This document shows, piece by piece, positions 52,461 through 60,813 of a stretch of 64,000 nucleotides of DNA. Below the pieces are notes generated by a model. The model saw only the letters and a program-made list of their open reading frames with translations, made no database searches and was not told the DNA's origin. The stretch is from Marinirhabdus sp050859505 (GTDB taxonomy: Bacteria > Bacteroidota > Bacteroidia > Flavobacteriales > Flavobacteriaceae): assembly GCF_050859505.1 (NCBI RefSeq), contig NZ_CP193934.1:3549623-3613622 (forward strand). Reading direction: 5' to 3'. The position numbers were made by a program, and so were the translations under genes. How positions within the stretch are numbered: position 1 is the first letter of the stretch; every line of letters begins with the position of its first letter.

Positions 52461-53664
52461 GAATCTGTTGTAAAATGTATTGTAAAATGTCTTTAGCGAC
52501 TTCTGTTTTGGGTTTAACTGAAAAAGGAACCACTTTATTGTCTTTTGTTATAAAGGTTACTTTATTAGTATCTCCTTTAAAGCCCGCCCCTTTATCTTTT
52601 AGCGAATTTAACACAATTAAGTCTAAATTCTTTTTTTCGAGTTTACTTTTTGCATTTTCCAGTTCATTTTGAGTCTCTAAGGCAAACCCCACTAAAAATT
52701 GATTGGTTTTAATCTTTCCTAGAGAAGCCAAAATATCATCTGTTTTTTCTAGCTGAAGGATAAGCGCACCTTCTTTCTTTTTGATTTTTTCTGAAGCTAC
52801 TGTTTTGGACCTATAATCTGCAACAGCAGCACTTAAAATTGCGACATCACAGGTATTAAAATGTTCGTGAACTGCCACGTACATTTCTTTTGCAGACAGT
52901 ACCGAAATCGTATTCACAAAAGAATTTTTTAAGACAACGTGGGATGGTCCTGAAACTAAAATAACCTCAGCACCCAGGTTGGCAGCCTCATCTGCAATGG
53001 CATATCCCATTTTACCACTGCTATGGTTTCCTATAAAACGCACGGGATCAATCGCTTCATACGTTGGACCAGCCGTGATTACTATTTTTTTACCTTTCAA
53101 CGGAAGGTTCTTGCCTATTTCAGCTTCCAAAAAAGCAAGGATATCTTCTGGCTCTGCCATACGCCCTTGCCCCACAAGACCGCTTGCCAATTCGCCATGG
53201 GTAGCAGGTATTTGAATATTTCCGAAAGAAGCTAACGTCTTAAAAGTAGCTTTGGTAGAGGGATGCTGATACATGTCCAGATCCATTGCTGGCGCATAAT
53301 AAACAGGACATTTTGCCGAAAGATACACAGCCAGCAACAAGTTGTCACAAGTACCGTGAGCCATTTTAGAAAGTGTATTCGCCGTGGCTGGGGCTATTAC
53401 AAATAAGTCTGCCCAAAGGGCCAACGCTACGTGGTTGTTCCATTGGGCATTATCATCTTCTTCGTTGGTAAACGAGGAGTGTACTTCGTTTTTAGATAGT
53501 GTTGAAAGCGTAAGCGGTGTAACAAATTCTTTTGCCGAAGGCGTCATAACAACTTTCACCTCGGCTCCCGACTTTACAAACAACCTAACCAAATATGTTG
53601 TTTTGTAAGCGGCGATACCGGCAGTAACGCCAAGTACAATTTTTTTACCGCTTAAAACAGACAT
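52453..53664 (-). CDS. coaBC: Bifunctional phosphopantothenoylcysteine decarboxylase/synthase
   Basis: 403 residues. The CoaC flavin domain (about 1-180) shows GVTAGIAAYKTTYLVRLF, the active His in NHVALALWAD and PATANTLSKMAHG, with PAMDLDMY. The CoaB domain (about 185-400) shows GKKIVITAGPTYEAIDPVR, NHSSGKMGYA, ILSAAVADY and VGFALETQN. It makes 4'-phosphopantetheine for CoA. It starts 1 nt after rpoZ. Confidence 0.95.
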   Translation of the reverse strand: MSVLSGKKIVLGVTAGIAAYKTTYLVRLFVKSGAEVKVVMTPSAKEFVTPLTLSTLSKNEVHSSFTNEEDDNAQWNNHVALALWADLFVIAPATANTLSKMAHGTCDNLLLAVYLSAKCPVYYAPAMDLDMYQHPSTKATFKTLASFGNIQIPATHGELASGLVGQGRMAEPEDILAFLEAEIGKNLPLKGKKIVITAGPTYEAIDPVRFIGNHSSGKMGYAIADEAANLGAEVILVSGPSHVVLKNSFVNTISVLSAKEMYVAVHEHFNTCDVAILSAAVADYRSKTVASEKIKKKEGALILQLEKTDDILASLGKIKTNQFLVGFALETQNELENAKSKLEKKNLDLIVLNSLKDKGAGFKGDTNKVTFITKDNKVVPFSVKPKTEVAKDILQYILQQIHA

Positions 53665-53665
53665 A

Positions 53666-54001
53666 TTATTCGTCTATAGCTTCGTCTGCAGTGTTGCGGT
53701 AGTAGATTTTTTCATCCAACCATTCCTGTACTGCTAGTGCGTGCGGCTTAGGTAACTTTTCGTAAAATTTTGAAACTTCGATTTGCTCTTTGTTTTCAAA
53801 AATTTCTTCTAAACTGTCATTGTACGTAGCAAACTCATCCAATTTTTCCAACAGCTCTTTTTTAATGTCTCCATTAATCTGGTTAGCTCTTTTTGAAATT
53901 ATTGATATAGCTTCATAGATATTCCCTGTTGGGGCATCTATTTTGTTTTTGTCTATCGTTGTAGTGTTGATAGGCGCTTCAGAATTTTTAATATCGCTCA
54001 T
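53666..54001 (-). CDS. rpoZ: DNA-directed RNA polymerase omega subunit (Bacteroidota type)
   Basis: 111 residues. The core APTGNIYEAISIISKRANQIN corresponds to the omega motif in which the helix binds the beta' subunit; a long acidic C-terminal extension (NDSLEEIFENKEQIEVSKFYEKLPKP) is characteristic of Bacteroidota. The position between bamD (12 nt) and coaBC (1 nt) is the conserved one for this phylum. Confidence 0.9.
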   Translation of the reverse strand: MSDIKNSEAPINTTTIDKNKIDAPTGNIYEAISIISKRANQINGDIKKELLEKLDEFATYNDSLEEIFENKEQIEVSKFYEKLPKPHALAVQEWLDEKIYYRNTADEAIDE

Positions 54002-54013
54002 AATGGGTGTATA

Positions 54014-54856
54014 TTAACGTGTAGGTTCTTCTTCTAGTATGGTAATTTTTTTTGCTTCGATTTCTCGGGCAATCTCGTCTGCTTTTATTTTTATTTCAGA
54101 AGTATCATTTTTATAATATTTCTGAAATGAATTATAGTATCCTTGAGCCGTAATTAAACGTTCCTGCACCAAACTAGGCACACCGGTTATCGCTCTTTTA
54201 TAAGCCGCTTCCAACCTACCATAGTAAGCTTCTTTTTTGTAGGCAGATCCTGGATGGTCTACAATAAAATTCTCGAAAGCCTCTATGGCGGGAATATAAG
54301 ACCCCAGATAATCTGCTATATTTAAATATTGCATGGCTACCTCAAAATCCTTTTTTTCCAATTTTTCGCGAAGTTCTTTCACCAAAACGTTGGTCTCTAA
54401 GCGGTACTCAGAATCCGGATAATTATTGATATATTTTTGCATCTTCTCTAATGCAGTTCTGGTGTCTTTTTGATCCAATGAAAAGCGAGGAGATAATTGG
54501 TAATAGCTTTTGGCCGATTTGTAGGCAGCAACTTCTACGCTGTCACTTTGTGGAAAGGAAGTCTCAAAACGATCAAACTGGTAACCTGCCAAATAGAAAT
54601 CTTCCAACTCATAGAAAGTATTGGCGTATATAAACATAAGACGCTCTGCCTGAGGCTTACCTCGGTATGCAGGAACTATTTGTTCCATAAGCTTAAGAGC
54701 TTTCTTATATTTCCCTGCATTGTATAAAGAATCTGCCCCAGCATATTTTGCTGCGGTATCTTCAGATCTTAATAATTTCTGATAGTCGCTACAAGAGCCC
54801 AAAGAGACCGCTGCAAGCAAACTAAGAAATGTGATTTTAATGTATTTCAAAAACAT
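54014..54856 (-). CDS. bamD: Outer membrane protein assembly lipoprotein BamD
   Basis: 280 residues with a lipoprotein signal (FLSLLAAVSLGSC, lipid Cys at about 22). Five TPR-like helical pairs follow, e.g. YAGADSLYNAGKYKKALKLM and YANTFYELEDFYLAGYQFDRF, as in BamD/YfiO. It works with BamA in inserting outer-membrane proteins, from the periplasmic face. First gene of bamD-rpoZ-coaBC-DUF4835, with a very good promoter directly at its start codon. Confidence 0.92.
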   Translation of the reverse strand: MFLKYIKITFLSLLAAVSLGSCSDYQKLLRSEDTAAKYAGADSLYNAGKYKKALKLMEQIVPAYRGKPQAERLMFIYANTFYELEDFYLAGYQFDRFETSFPQSDSVEVAAYKSAKSYYQLSPRFSLDQKDTRTALEKMQKYINNYPDSEYRLETNVLVKELREKLEKKDFEVAMQYLNIADYLGSYIPAIEAFENFIVDHPGSAYKKEAYYGRLEAAYKRAITGVPSLVQERLITAQGYYNSFQKYYKNDTSEIKIKADEIAREIEAKKITILEEEPTR

Positions 54857-54860
54857 CGTG

Positions 54861-54891
54861 CAAAAGTAGTGAATTATACGTGATTACAAAA
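54861..54891 (-). promoter_or_regulatory. Promoter of the bamD operon
   Basis: On the minus strand TTTG (54887-54890), 18-nt spacer and TACTTTTG (54861-54868), both matching the Bacteroidota -33/-7 consensus. The -7 box ends 4 nt before the bamD ATG, so transcription would start at or next to the start codon. Confidence 0.65.
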
Positions 54892-54963
54892 CTTATTATC
54901 GTACTAAATATTGCCTTATTTGTACGGTAGAAGGACGTTCAATTTCTCTTATTGTTTCAAAAA

Positions 54964-55839
54964 TTAATACGCCGTTACAAATGCATCAATTTTATCACGC
55001 AATTGCTTGCCAATTCCTACAAGTGGCAGTCGTACCGTATCTCCACAAATTCCGAGACGGCTAAAGACAGCTTTAATTCCTGCCGGATTGCCTTCAGCGA
55101 AAATATAATCTATGCAAGGGGCAATTTTATAATGTAGTGAATAAGCTTCGTCCACACGCCGCTCTAACCCTAAAGTAATCATGGTTGAAAAATCCTTTGG
55201 AAAGCCTTCCCCAATTACCGAAATTACGCCTGCACCACCCGCCAGCGTCATTGGTAAAGCAATCATATCGTCTCCACTTATTACCAAAAAACCTTCTGGA
55301 GTACTGTCTATCATTTTCATAGCCTGCACCAAATCTCCGGCAGCTTCTTTAATAGCTACAATATTACTGAAATCGTTTGCCAGTCGCGCAACGGTTTCAG
55401 GCATCATATTACTAGCGGTTCTTCCCGGAACGTTGTATAAAATAATTGGCTTCGTAGCCACCTTTGCCAAGACAGCAAAGTGCTGATAAATCCCTTCCTG
55501 CGTAGGTTTATTGTAGGATGGAGAAACCGAAAGAATTGCTGCAAAAGCAGTTACATCGCGTGTTTGCATTTCTTCGGAAACTTGGGCGGTATCGTTCCCT
55601 CCTATTCCCAACACCAACGGAAGTCTTCCTGCATTGGTTTCCACAATAGTGTCTATTACCAATTGCTTTTCCGCTTTGGTTAACGTTACACTTTCGCCCG
55701 TGGTTCCTAAAACCACCAAATAATCGATACCGTTTTCAATTTGAAAATTTACGACCTTTTGGAGTCCGTTTACGTCAACTTCACCTTCTTCTGTAAATGG
55801 GGTGATAAGGGCTACACCCGTTCCTATGAGTTCTTTCAT
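54964..55839 (-). CDS. dapA: 4-hydroxy-tetrahydrodipicolinate synthase
   Basis: 291 residues, a TIM-barrel class I aldolase of lysine/diaminopimelate synthesis. GTGVALITPFTEEGEVD, the GTTGES motif (about 45), the Tyr in ILYNVPGRTASNM (about 134) and the Schiff-base Lys in IVAIKEAAGD (about 162) are all intact. It stands alone, with about 100 nt on both sides. Confidence 0.95.
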   Translation of the reverse strand: MKELIGTGVALITPFTEEGEVDVNGLQKVVNFQIENGIDYLVVLGTTGESVTLTKAEKQLVIDTIVETNAGRLPLVLGIGGNDTAQVSEEMQTRDVTAFAAILSVSPSYNKPTQEGIYQHFAVLAKVATKPIILYNVPGRTASNMMPETVARLANDFSNIVAIKEAAGDLVQAMKMIDSTPEGFLVISGDDMIALPMTLAGGAGVISVIGEGFPKDFSTMITLGLERRVDEAYSLHYKIAPCIDYIFAEGNPAGIKAVFSRLGICGDTVRLPLVGIGKQLRDKIDAFVTAY

Positions 55840-55878
55840 GTTCTGTGCTTATTTTATTCCTATTTCAGTACTAGACCA

Positions 55879-55886
55879 CAAAGATA
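55879..55886 (-). promoter_or_regulatory. -7 promoter element of dapA
   Basis: TATCTTTG on the minus strand, exact TAnnTTTG, 39 nt before the ATG; no clear -33 partner. Confidence 0.45.
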
Positions 55887-55937
55887 CTAGGATTCTAGTT
55901 TTGGTAGATTCTGAAATGCTATGATTTTCTTAAAAGT

Positions 55938-56456
55938 TTAAAGTTTCCCCAACACCTCCAAATACTTTTTCAATTCGCTTTTAAAAAGAGCGAAATCTTT
56001 AAACGGGACATTCAATAGTAAATCATACAACCGCTCATCTGCACCTTGAAAACCTACTTTAAATTTGGCCTTACTACTCGCTACAAGTACGTCTAAAATC
56101 TGGTGTTGCTTAGGGTAATACCCCACCAGAACATCAAAATCATGGTCTAAAAATTCTTGCGCGTTCCGATTGTGCAGATTGCCTTTCCAGTCAAAATCCT
56201 TGTTCTGCACTTGATTTTGCTGCAAACTAGGAAGCTTCTTTTTACTGTCCACAAAAGAGAACAGTTTTATGTCTTTTGACTGTAAACTGAGATCTTTAAA
56301 AATATCATAGAATTTTTCGAAGTCGGGATCGTGCGCCTCATCGACCAAAAACCCAATGGATTTCACCCTAGCGTTTATGCCCGATGTATCCCGCGCCTTA
56401 AGATGCGTGTTCAGCCCCTTTTTAAGGGAGTTATTTTTTAGTTTTTTAAAAATCAT
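55938..56456 (-). CDS. DUF6913-like protein
   Basis: 172 residues, basic N-terminus (MIFKKLKNNSLKKGLNTHLK), no signal peptide. The body alternates strands and helices: VKSIGFLVDEAHDPDFEKFYDIFKD, DFDVLVGYYPKQHQILDVLV and SKAKFKVGFQGADERLYDLLL. This pattern belongs to a small family found next to dapA and ligA in flavobacteria; the number is from memory. No function is known. Confidence 0.75.
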   Translation of the reverse strand: MIFKKLKNNSLKKGLNTHLKARDTSGINARVKSIGFLVDEAHDPDFEKFYDIFKDLSLQSKDIKLFSFVDSKKKLPSLQQNQVQNKDFDWKGNLHNRNAQEFLDHDFDVLVGYYPKQHQILDVLVASSKAKFKVGFQGADERLYDLLLNVPFKDFALFKSELKKYLEVLGKL

Positions 56457-56474
56457 AGTCGCAGTAAGCTGTTA

Positions 56475-56482
56475 CAAAAATA
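56475..56482 (-). promoter_or_regulatory. -7 promoter element of DUF6913-like gene
   Basis: TATTTTTG on the minus strand, exact TAnnTTTG, 18 nt before the ATG. Confidence 0.4.
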
Positions 56483-56568
56483 AACTCTTCTCGATACATT
56501 TTTGCTGAAATAGCTATTTTTTGAGTCACATTAAGGTTTCAACTGCGCTCAACCGGAAATTTTGAAGA

Positions 56569-58560
56569 TTACAACATTCCTAAAAACGCATCTTCCGAAA
56601 TAATTTCAACACCAAGTCCTTCTGCTTTGGTGCGTTTACTAGGCCCCATACTATCGCCCGCAACCACATAATTGGTTTTACTGGAAATGGAGGACGACAC
56701 CTTCCCGCCGTTGTCTTCAATGAGTTTTTTTAATTCGGTTCTGGTGACTTTATGGAAAACGCCGGAGACTACAAAAATATTTCCTGCCAAAGTATCGGTT
56801 TGATTGGCCAAGGCTGCTTCGGAAAGTTTTAGCTGTACGCCGTATTCTTTTAATCGGTTTATGGTTTCTTTATGTTCTTCTGAAGTAAAAAATTCGACGA
56901 CGCTTTCAGCAATGCGGTCGCCAATTTCATCTACTGAAATTAATTCTTCAAACGAAGCTGCCGCTAAGGCATCTATACTTTTAAAATGCTTTGCCAATTT
57001 CTTAGCCACCGTCTCCCCAACGTACCGAATACCCAATCCAAACAACACCCGCTCAAACGGAATATTCCTGGAAGCTTCCACGCCAGCAACCAAATTCTCG
57101 GCACTTTTCTCTGCCATTCGTTCTAAGGGAATAAGTTGCTCGGCAGTCAAAGTATAAAGATCTGCGTAATTATGTATCAATCCATTCGTTACCAATAAGG
57201 CAACGGTTTCGCCACCTAAGCCTTCAATATCCATCGCTTTGCGGGAAATATAATGCTGAATCCGCCCAATAATCTGCGGCGGACATCCCTCTTCGTTTGG
57301 ACAAAAATGTTTTGCGTCGCCTTCGGTACGGGTGAGTGGTGTATTACATTCTGGACATTCGGTAATATATTGTGTGAGTTGTGAATTTGGATCTCTTTCT
57401 GCAAAATCTACCCCTATAATTTTCGGGATGATTTCCCCTCCCTTTTCAACATACACGGTATCTCCTTCTCGAATATCCAGCTTTTCAATCTGGTCTGCAT
57501 TGTGTAACGAAGCTCGCTTTACAATGGTTCCAGCTAGTTCTACAGGTTGCAAATTGGCCACTGGTGTAATCGCACCCGTTCTTCCTACCTGATAGGTAAT
57601 TTGCTCTAGTTTTGTGGAAACCTGTTCGGCTTTAAACTTGTAGGCCATTGCCCATCTTGGAGCTTTTGCCGTGTATCCTAACTCCTCCTGTTGCTGCAAA
57701 TTATTCACCTTAACAACAACTCCGTCCGTCTCATAAGGCAATTCGTGACGGTGTACATCCCAATAATTTACAAACTCCAAAACTTCGTCAATACTTTTGG
57801 CCAACTTTGCTACTTCTGGCACTTTAAATCCCCAATGACGGGCTTTTTCTAAGCATTCAAATTGGGTTGCTACTGGTAAGTTATTTCCTTTTAAATTGTA
57901 GAGCAAACATGCTAAGGGGCGTTTGGCAACCTCAGCACTATCCTGTAATTTTAAGCTTCCCGAAGCCGTGTTTCGCGGATTGCGATACGGTTCTTCGCCA
58001 TTGGCCACGCGTTCGATATTCATTTTTGTAAATCCTTCAAACGGAAGCACAATCTCGCCTCGTATTTCAAATTTTGCCGGGTAATCACCTTTCAGCTGTA
58101 ACGGTACCGATTTAATTGTTTTTACGTTCGTGGTCACGTTATCACCTTGAAATCCGTCGCCTCGGGTAACGGCTCTTACCAAGGTTCCATTTTCGTAGGT
58201 GAGGCTCATAGAAGCACCGTCGTACTTTAATTCACAAGTATAATGCACATCACCGTCTACCATTTTTTTGACTCGCTTTTCCCAGTCTTCAAGGTCTTCT
58301 TTGGAATAGCTGTTGTCCAAAGAATACATTCTGAACTCGTGGGGTACAGTTTCAAAATTTTTAGTCACCTGCCCTCCTACTCTATGTGTGGGCGAATTGG
58401 GATTGTCAAATTCTGGATGAGCTGCTTCCAAAGCTTGGAGTTCCTTCAGCAATACGTCAAAATCGTAGTCTGAAATCGTTGGATTGTCTTCTACGTAGTA
58501 ATTATAATTGTGCTCACGGAGTTGTGTGCGGAGTTGATTTATTTTTTCTTCAGCATTCAT
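56569..58560 (-). CDS. ligA: NAD-dependent DNA ligase
   Basis: 663 residues from the ATG at 58560 (MNAEEKINQLRTQL). A GTG two codons upstream lies inside the -7 box and is not used here. Adenylation Lys in CELKYDGASM (about 117), NTASGSLK, an OB fold, a four-Cys zinc finger (CPECNTPL...HFCPNEEGCPP, about 405-430), HhH motifs and a C-terminal BRCT domain (about 590-663). It joins nicks in replication and repair. Complete and of normal length. Confidence 0.95.
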   Translation of the reverse strand: MNAEEKINQLRTQLREHNYNYYVEDNPTISDYDFDVLLKELQALEAAHPEFDNPNSPTHRVGGQVTKNFETVPHEFRMYSLDNSYSKEDLEDWEKRVKKMVDGDVHYTCELKYDGASMSLTYENGTLVRAVTRGDGFQGDNVTTNVKTIKSVPLQLKGDYPAKFEIRGEIVLPFEGFTKMNIERVANGEEPYRNPRNTASGSLKLQDSAEVAKRPLACLLYNLKGNNLPVATQFECLEKARHWGFKVPEVAKLAKSIDEVLEFVNYWDVHRHELPYETDGVVVKVNNLQQQEELGYTAKAPRWAMAYKFKAEQVSTKLEQITYQVGRTGAITPVANLQPVELAGTIVKRASLHNADQIEKLDIREGDTVYVEKGGEIIPKIIGVDFAERDPNSQLTQYITECPECNTPLTRTEGDAKHFCPNEEGCPPQIIGRIQHYISRKAMDIEGLGGETVALLVTNGLIHNYADLYTLTAEQLIPLERMAEKSAENLVAGVEASRNIPFERVLFGLGIRYVGETVAKKLAKHFKSIDALAAASFEELISVDEIGDRIAESVVEFFTSEEHKETINRLKEYGVQLKLSEAALANQTDTLAGNIFVVSGVFHKVTRTELKKLIEDNGGKVSSSISSKTNYVVAGDSMGPSKRTKAEGLGVEIISEDAFLGML

Positions 58561-58565
58561 GAACA

Positions 58566-58573
58566 CAAATATA
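58566..58573 (-). promoter_or_regulatory. -7 promoter element of ligA
   Basis: TATATTTG on the minus strand, exact TAnnTTTG, ending 5 nt before the ATG at 58560. It decides against the upstream GTG and implies an almost leaderless mRNA. Confidence 0.5.
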
Positions 58574-58710
58574 GTGAACTGGTTAATTTGTGAAATGGTA
58601 GTTGGTGAATTTGTGGATTGTTGATTTATTGCACAGCGGAGCTCGGAGACATTGTGAATTCTATTTTACTGCGTACTGAATACTGGCTACTTAATACTTA
58701 CTACTTACTA

Positions 58711-59298
58711 CTAAGTTCGTTCCGGCTTTAACCACTTTGGAACTCTGGGTGTTCTAAAATCTTCCATTTTTTGAAGTAGGTTTTCTATGGAGGTATCCAC
58801 CAAAAGCATTTCGTAGTTTTTCATGGAAAGAAATCCTTTGCGAACCATAGTTTCTATCATTTTTAAAAGATCGTCGTAAAACCCATTTACATTTAAAAGG
58901 CCAATAGGTTTAGTGTGTAATCCTAATTGTAGCCATGTAATAATTTCGAAAAGCTCCTCCAATGTCCCGAAGCCACCAGGCAAAGCGATAAAACCATCAC
59001 TTACTTCCTGCATTTGTAGCTTACGCTCGTGCATGTTTTGGGTGGTGATGAGTTCGGTAAGACCTAAGTGGACTACTTCTTTCTTTTTTAGGAATTGTGG
59101 GATGATGCCTATAACGCTTCCGTTGTTGTCCAGCATGGTTTTGGCGATAGTGCCCATCACGCCTATTTTGGCGGCGCCGTATACTAGGGTAATATTTCTT
59201 TGGGCGAATAATTCGCCTAGATGTATAGCGGCTTGGGTGATTTGGGAGTCGTTCCCATCACTACTGCCACAAAAGACACATATTTTTTTATCGTTCAT
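58711..59298 (-). CDS. LOG family Rossmann-fold protein (TIGR00730 type)
   Basis: 195 residues. The nucleotide-binding N-terminus KKICVFCGSSDG and the family motif PGGFGTLEELFEI (about 105-117) with GSVIGIIP and NMHERKLQMQEVSD place it in the LOG/lysine-decarboxylase-like family. Many members are cytokinin-type nucleotide 5'-monophosphate phosphoribohydrolases. Cytosolic; downstream of prmC with a 41-nt gap that contains a dispersed repeat. Confidence 0.92.
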   Translation of the reverse strand: MNDKKICVFCGSSDGNDSQITQAAIHLGELFAQRNITLVYGAAKIGVMGTIAKTMLDNNGSVIGIIPQFLKKKEVVHLGLTELITTQNMHERKLQMQEVSDGFIALPGGFGTLEELFEIITWLQLGLHTKPIGLLNVNGFYDDLLKMIETMVRKGFLSMKNYEMLLVDTSIENLLQKMEDFRTPRVPKWLKPERT

Positions 59299-59306
59299 TG
59301 CTGGTT

Positions 59307-59349
59307 ATTACACGGAGTCACACAGAGGAGCGCTGAGATTCACGGAGAC
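59307..59349. repeat. Dispersed repeat (cacggag/cacagag type), second copy
   Basis: Aligns without gaps to 28811-28853: ATTACAC..., GGAGC(A/G)CTGAGAT and CACGGAGA are shared. It overlaps the 3' end of prmC, whose last codons therefore come from the repeat. Confidence 0.6.
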
Positions 59350-60230
59350 TTTCGTCTGCATTTCAACATTCTATATTTTCCGAAAACATCTTTTTTCAGT
59401 TCTATTTCATCAAAACCTTCATCCGAAAGCATGATTTGCATTTCCTCACTAAGATACTCATTAATTTCGAAGTAGAGGGCGCCATTAGGCGTTAAGTGCG
59501 TCTTGGCTAGCGTTGCGATGGTTCGGTAAAACAGTAAGGGATCCTCATTAGAAACAAAAAGCGCCGCTTCAGGCTCGTGTTGCAGTACGTTGGGTTGCAT
59601 GTGCTCTTTTTCCAACGCACGCACGTAGGGCGGGTTGCTCACCATAACATCGTAGTGCTGCGAAAGGGTTGTTGTTTTTAAAATATCAGCATGAATAAAA
59701 TTCACTGTTACCTCATTCATTGTAGCATTTTCACTGGCAATTTTTAGTGCTGCTGCGGAAATATCGATGGCGGAAACTTTTGCTTCTTTTATATGTTTCG
59801 CTAAAGAAATGGCAATGCAACCTGTTCCTGTTCCCACATCTAAAAAGGTATCAGGTGTGAGGTGTGAGGCGTGAGGTTTTAGTGGTGTTTCTTGAATCTC
59901 TTGTGAATCTAAAACAATCCATTCCACCAATTCTTCAGTCTCTGGCCTTGGAATTAAGGTATCTGGTGTTACTTTAAAGGGCAGTCCGTAGAATTCAGTT
60001 TCGCCTAGGATGTATTGAATGGGTTCGTGGTTTTGTAATCTTTGCAATGCTTCGGAAAATTTTGCCTCTACTACTTCGGAAATTTCTTCTTCCCCTTTTA
60101 TGGAAACTTCAAATCTTGAATACCCCAGATAATGCTCAGCCAGCCAATTAAAAAACGACTGGATTTCTTCCGAAGGATACAGTTCCGAAAGGGTTTTAGT
60201 GAAGTTTGATTTGAGTTGTTTTAGATTCAT
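59340..60230 (-). CDS. prmC: Peptide chain release factor N5-glutamine methyltransferase
   Basis: 296 residues. An N-terminal helical domain (about 1-90) and a SAM-binding methyltransferase fold with DVGTGTGCIAISLA (about 130) and the catalytic NPPYV (about 200). It methylates the GGQ Gln of release factors. The last few codons extend into a dispersed repeat, so the exact C-terminus may differ from relatives. Confidence 0.93.
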   Translation of the reverse strand: MNLKQLKSNFTKTLSELYPSEEIQSFFNWLAEHYLGYSRFEVSIKGEEEISEVVEAKFSEALQRLQNHEPIQYILGETEFYGLPFKVTPDTLIPRPETEELVEWIVLDSQEIQETPLKPHASHLTPDTFLDVGTGTGCIAISLAKHIKEAKVSAIDISAAALKIASENATMNEVTVNFIHADILKTTTLSQHYDVMVSNPPYVRALEKEHMQPNVLQHEPEAALFVSNEDPLLFYRTIATLAKTHLTPNGALYFEINEYLSEEMQIMLSDEGFDEIELKKDVFGKYRMLKCRRKSP

Positions 60231-60248
60231 TGAACTTTGGCTTGCAAA

Positions 60249-60274
60249 TCACACTTCGACTGCGCTCAGTGTGA
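60249..60274. repeat. Short palindrome with TTCGACTGCGCTCA core
   Basis: TCACACT and AGTGTGA pair around TCGACTGCGCTC. A degenerate copy, TTCAACTGCGCTCA, lies at 56538-56551 in front of ligA's 3' end. The same core is frequent between genes in many flavobacteria (knowledge from other genomes). Confidence 0.6.
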
Positions 60275-60287
60275 CAATGGTAATAAA

Positions 60288-60773
60288 TTATAATTTCTTC
60301 AGCATATGTACAGGACAAGAAAAATGACCTGTGTTGCCCATGGGTCCGTCTATGTATTCGAATCCGCTGCGGGTGTATAGTTTTTGAGCAGCTTTCATAT
60401 AGGGCATGGTTTCCAGATAGCAAGCTTCGTAGCCAAATTCCTTCGCTTTTTGCAGGCAGGTTTCCATCATGTTTGAGCCAATCCCGCGTCCTCTTGTTAT
60501 AGGCAAATAATACATTTTTTGAAGCTCGCAGACGTTGCCCTCATAATTATCTAATTGGGCAACACCGGCACCACCAATAAGTTGTCCGTTTTCTTCCACT
60601 ACGAAATACGTTGCTTTTGGGTTGTTATACGTTTCAAACATACAATCCAGTGCGGCATCTTCAAAAACGGTTCCTGTTTTAGGGACGTCAAATTCTACTA
60701 AAACAGCCCGTATCATTTCGGCTATTTTGGGATTGTCTTTTTTCTCAATGGGGCGGATAATAGGTTCGTTCAT
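60288..60773 (-). CDS. GNAT family N-acetyltransferase
   Basis: 161 residues from the ATG at 60773 (MNEPIIRPIEKKDNPKIAEMI); a longer reading from 60848 would overlap the ribD start on the other strand. The acetyl-CoA motif is RGRGIGSNMMETCL (about 100-113), followed by EACYLETMPYMKAAQKLYTRSGF. Substrate not deducible. It is divergent from ribD, sharing a 40-nt promoter region. Confidence 0.88.
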   Translation of the reverse strand: MNEPIIRPIEKKDNPKIAEMIRAVLVEFDVPKTGTVFEDAALDCMFETYNNPKATYFVVEENGQLIGGAGVAQLDNYEGNVCELQKMYYLPITRGRGIGSNMMETCLQKAKEFGYEACYLETMPYMKAAQKLYTRSGFEYIDGPMGNTGHFSCPVHMLKKL

Positions 60774-60788
60774 CTCAGTTATTCCTTG

Positions 60789-60796
60789 TATTTTTG
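60789..60796 (+). promoter_or_regulatory. -7 promoter element of ribD
   Basis: TATTTTTG, exact TAnnTTTG, 17 nt before the GTG at 60814. It supports that start and excludes the longer ORF beginning at 60622. Confidence 0.5.
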
Positions 60797-60813
60797 AGGT
60801 TTTAATTGAAGGT

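Noticed and set aside
60196..60423. 75-residue minus-strand ORF containing CHTERSRSV
   Set aside because: This is the translation of the CTGCGCTCA repeat plus a shadow of the GNAT gene.
60622..60813. Upstream extension of ribD to 60622
   Set aside because: It runs antisense through the GNAT gene and lacks homology; a -7 box at 60789 and the usual KIHEKYMKRC start support the GTG at 60814.
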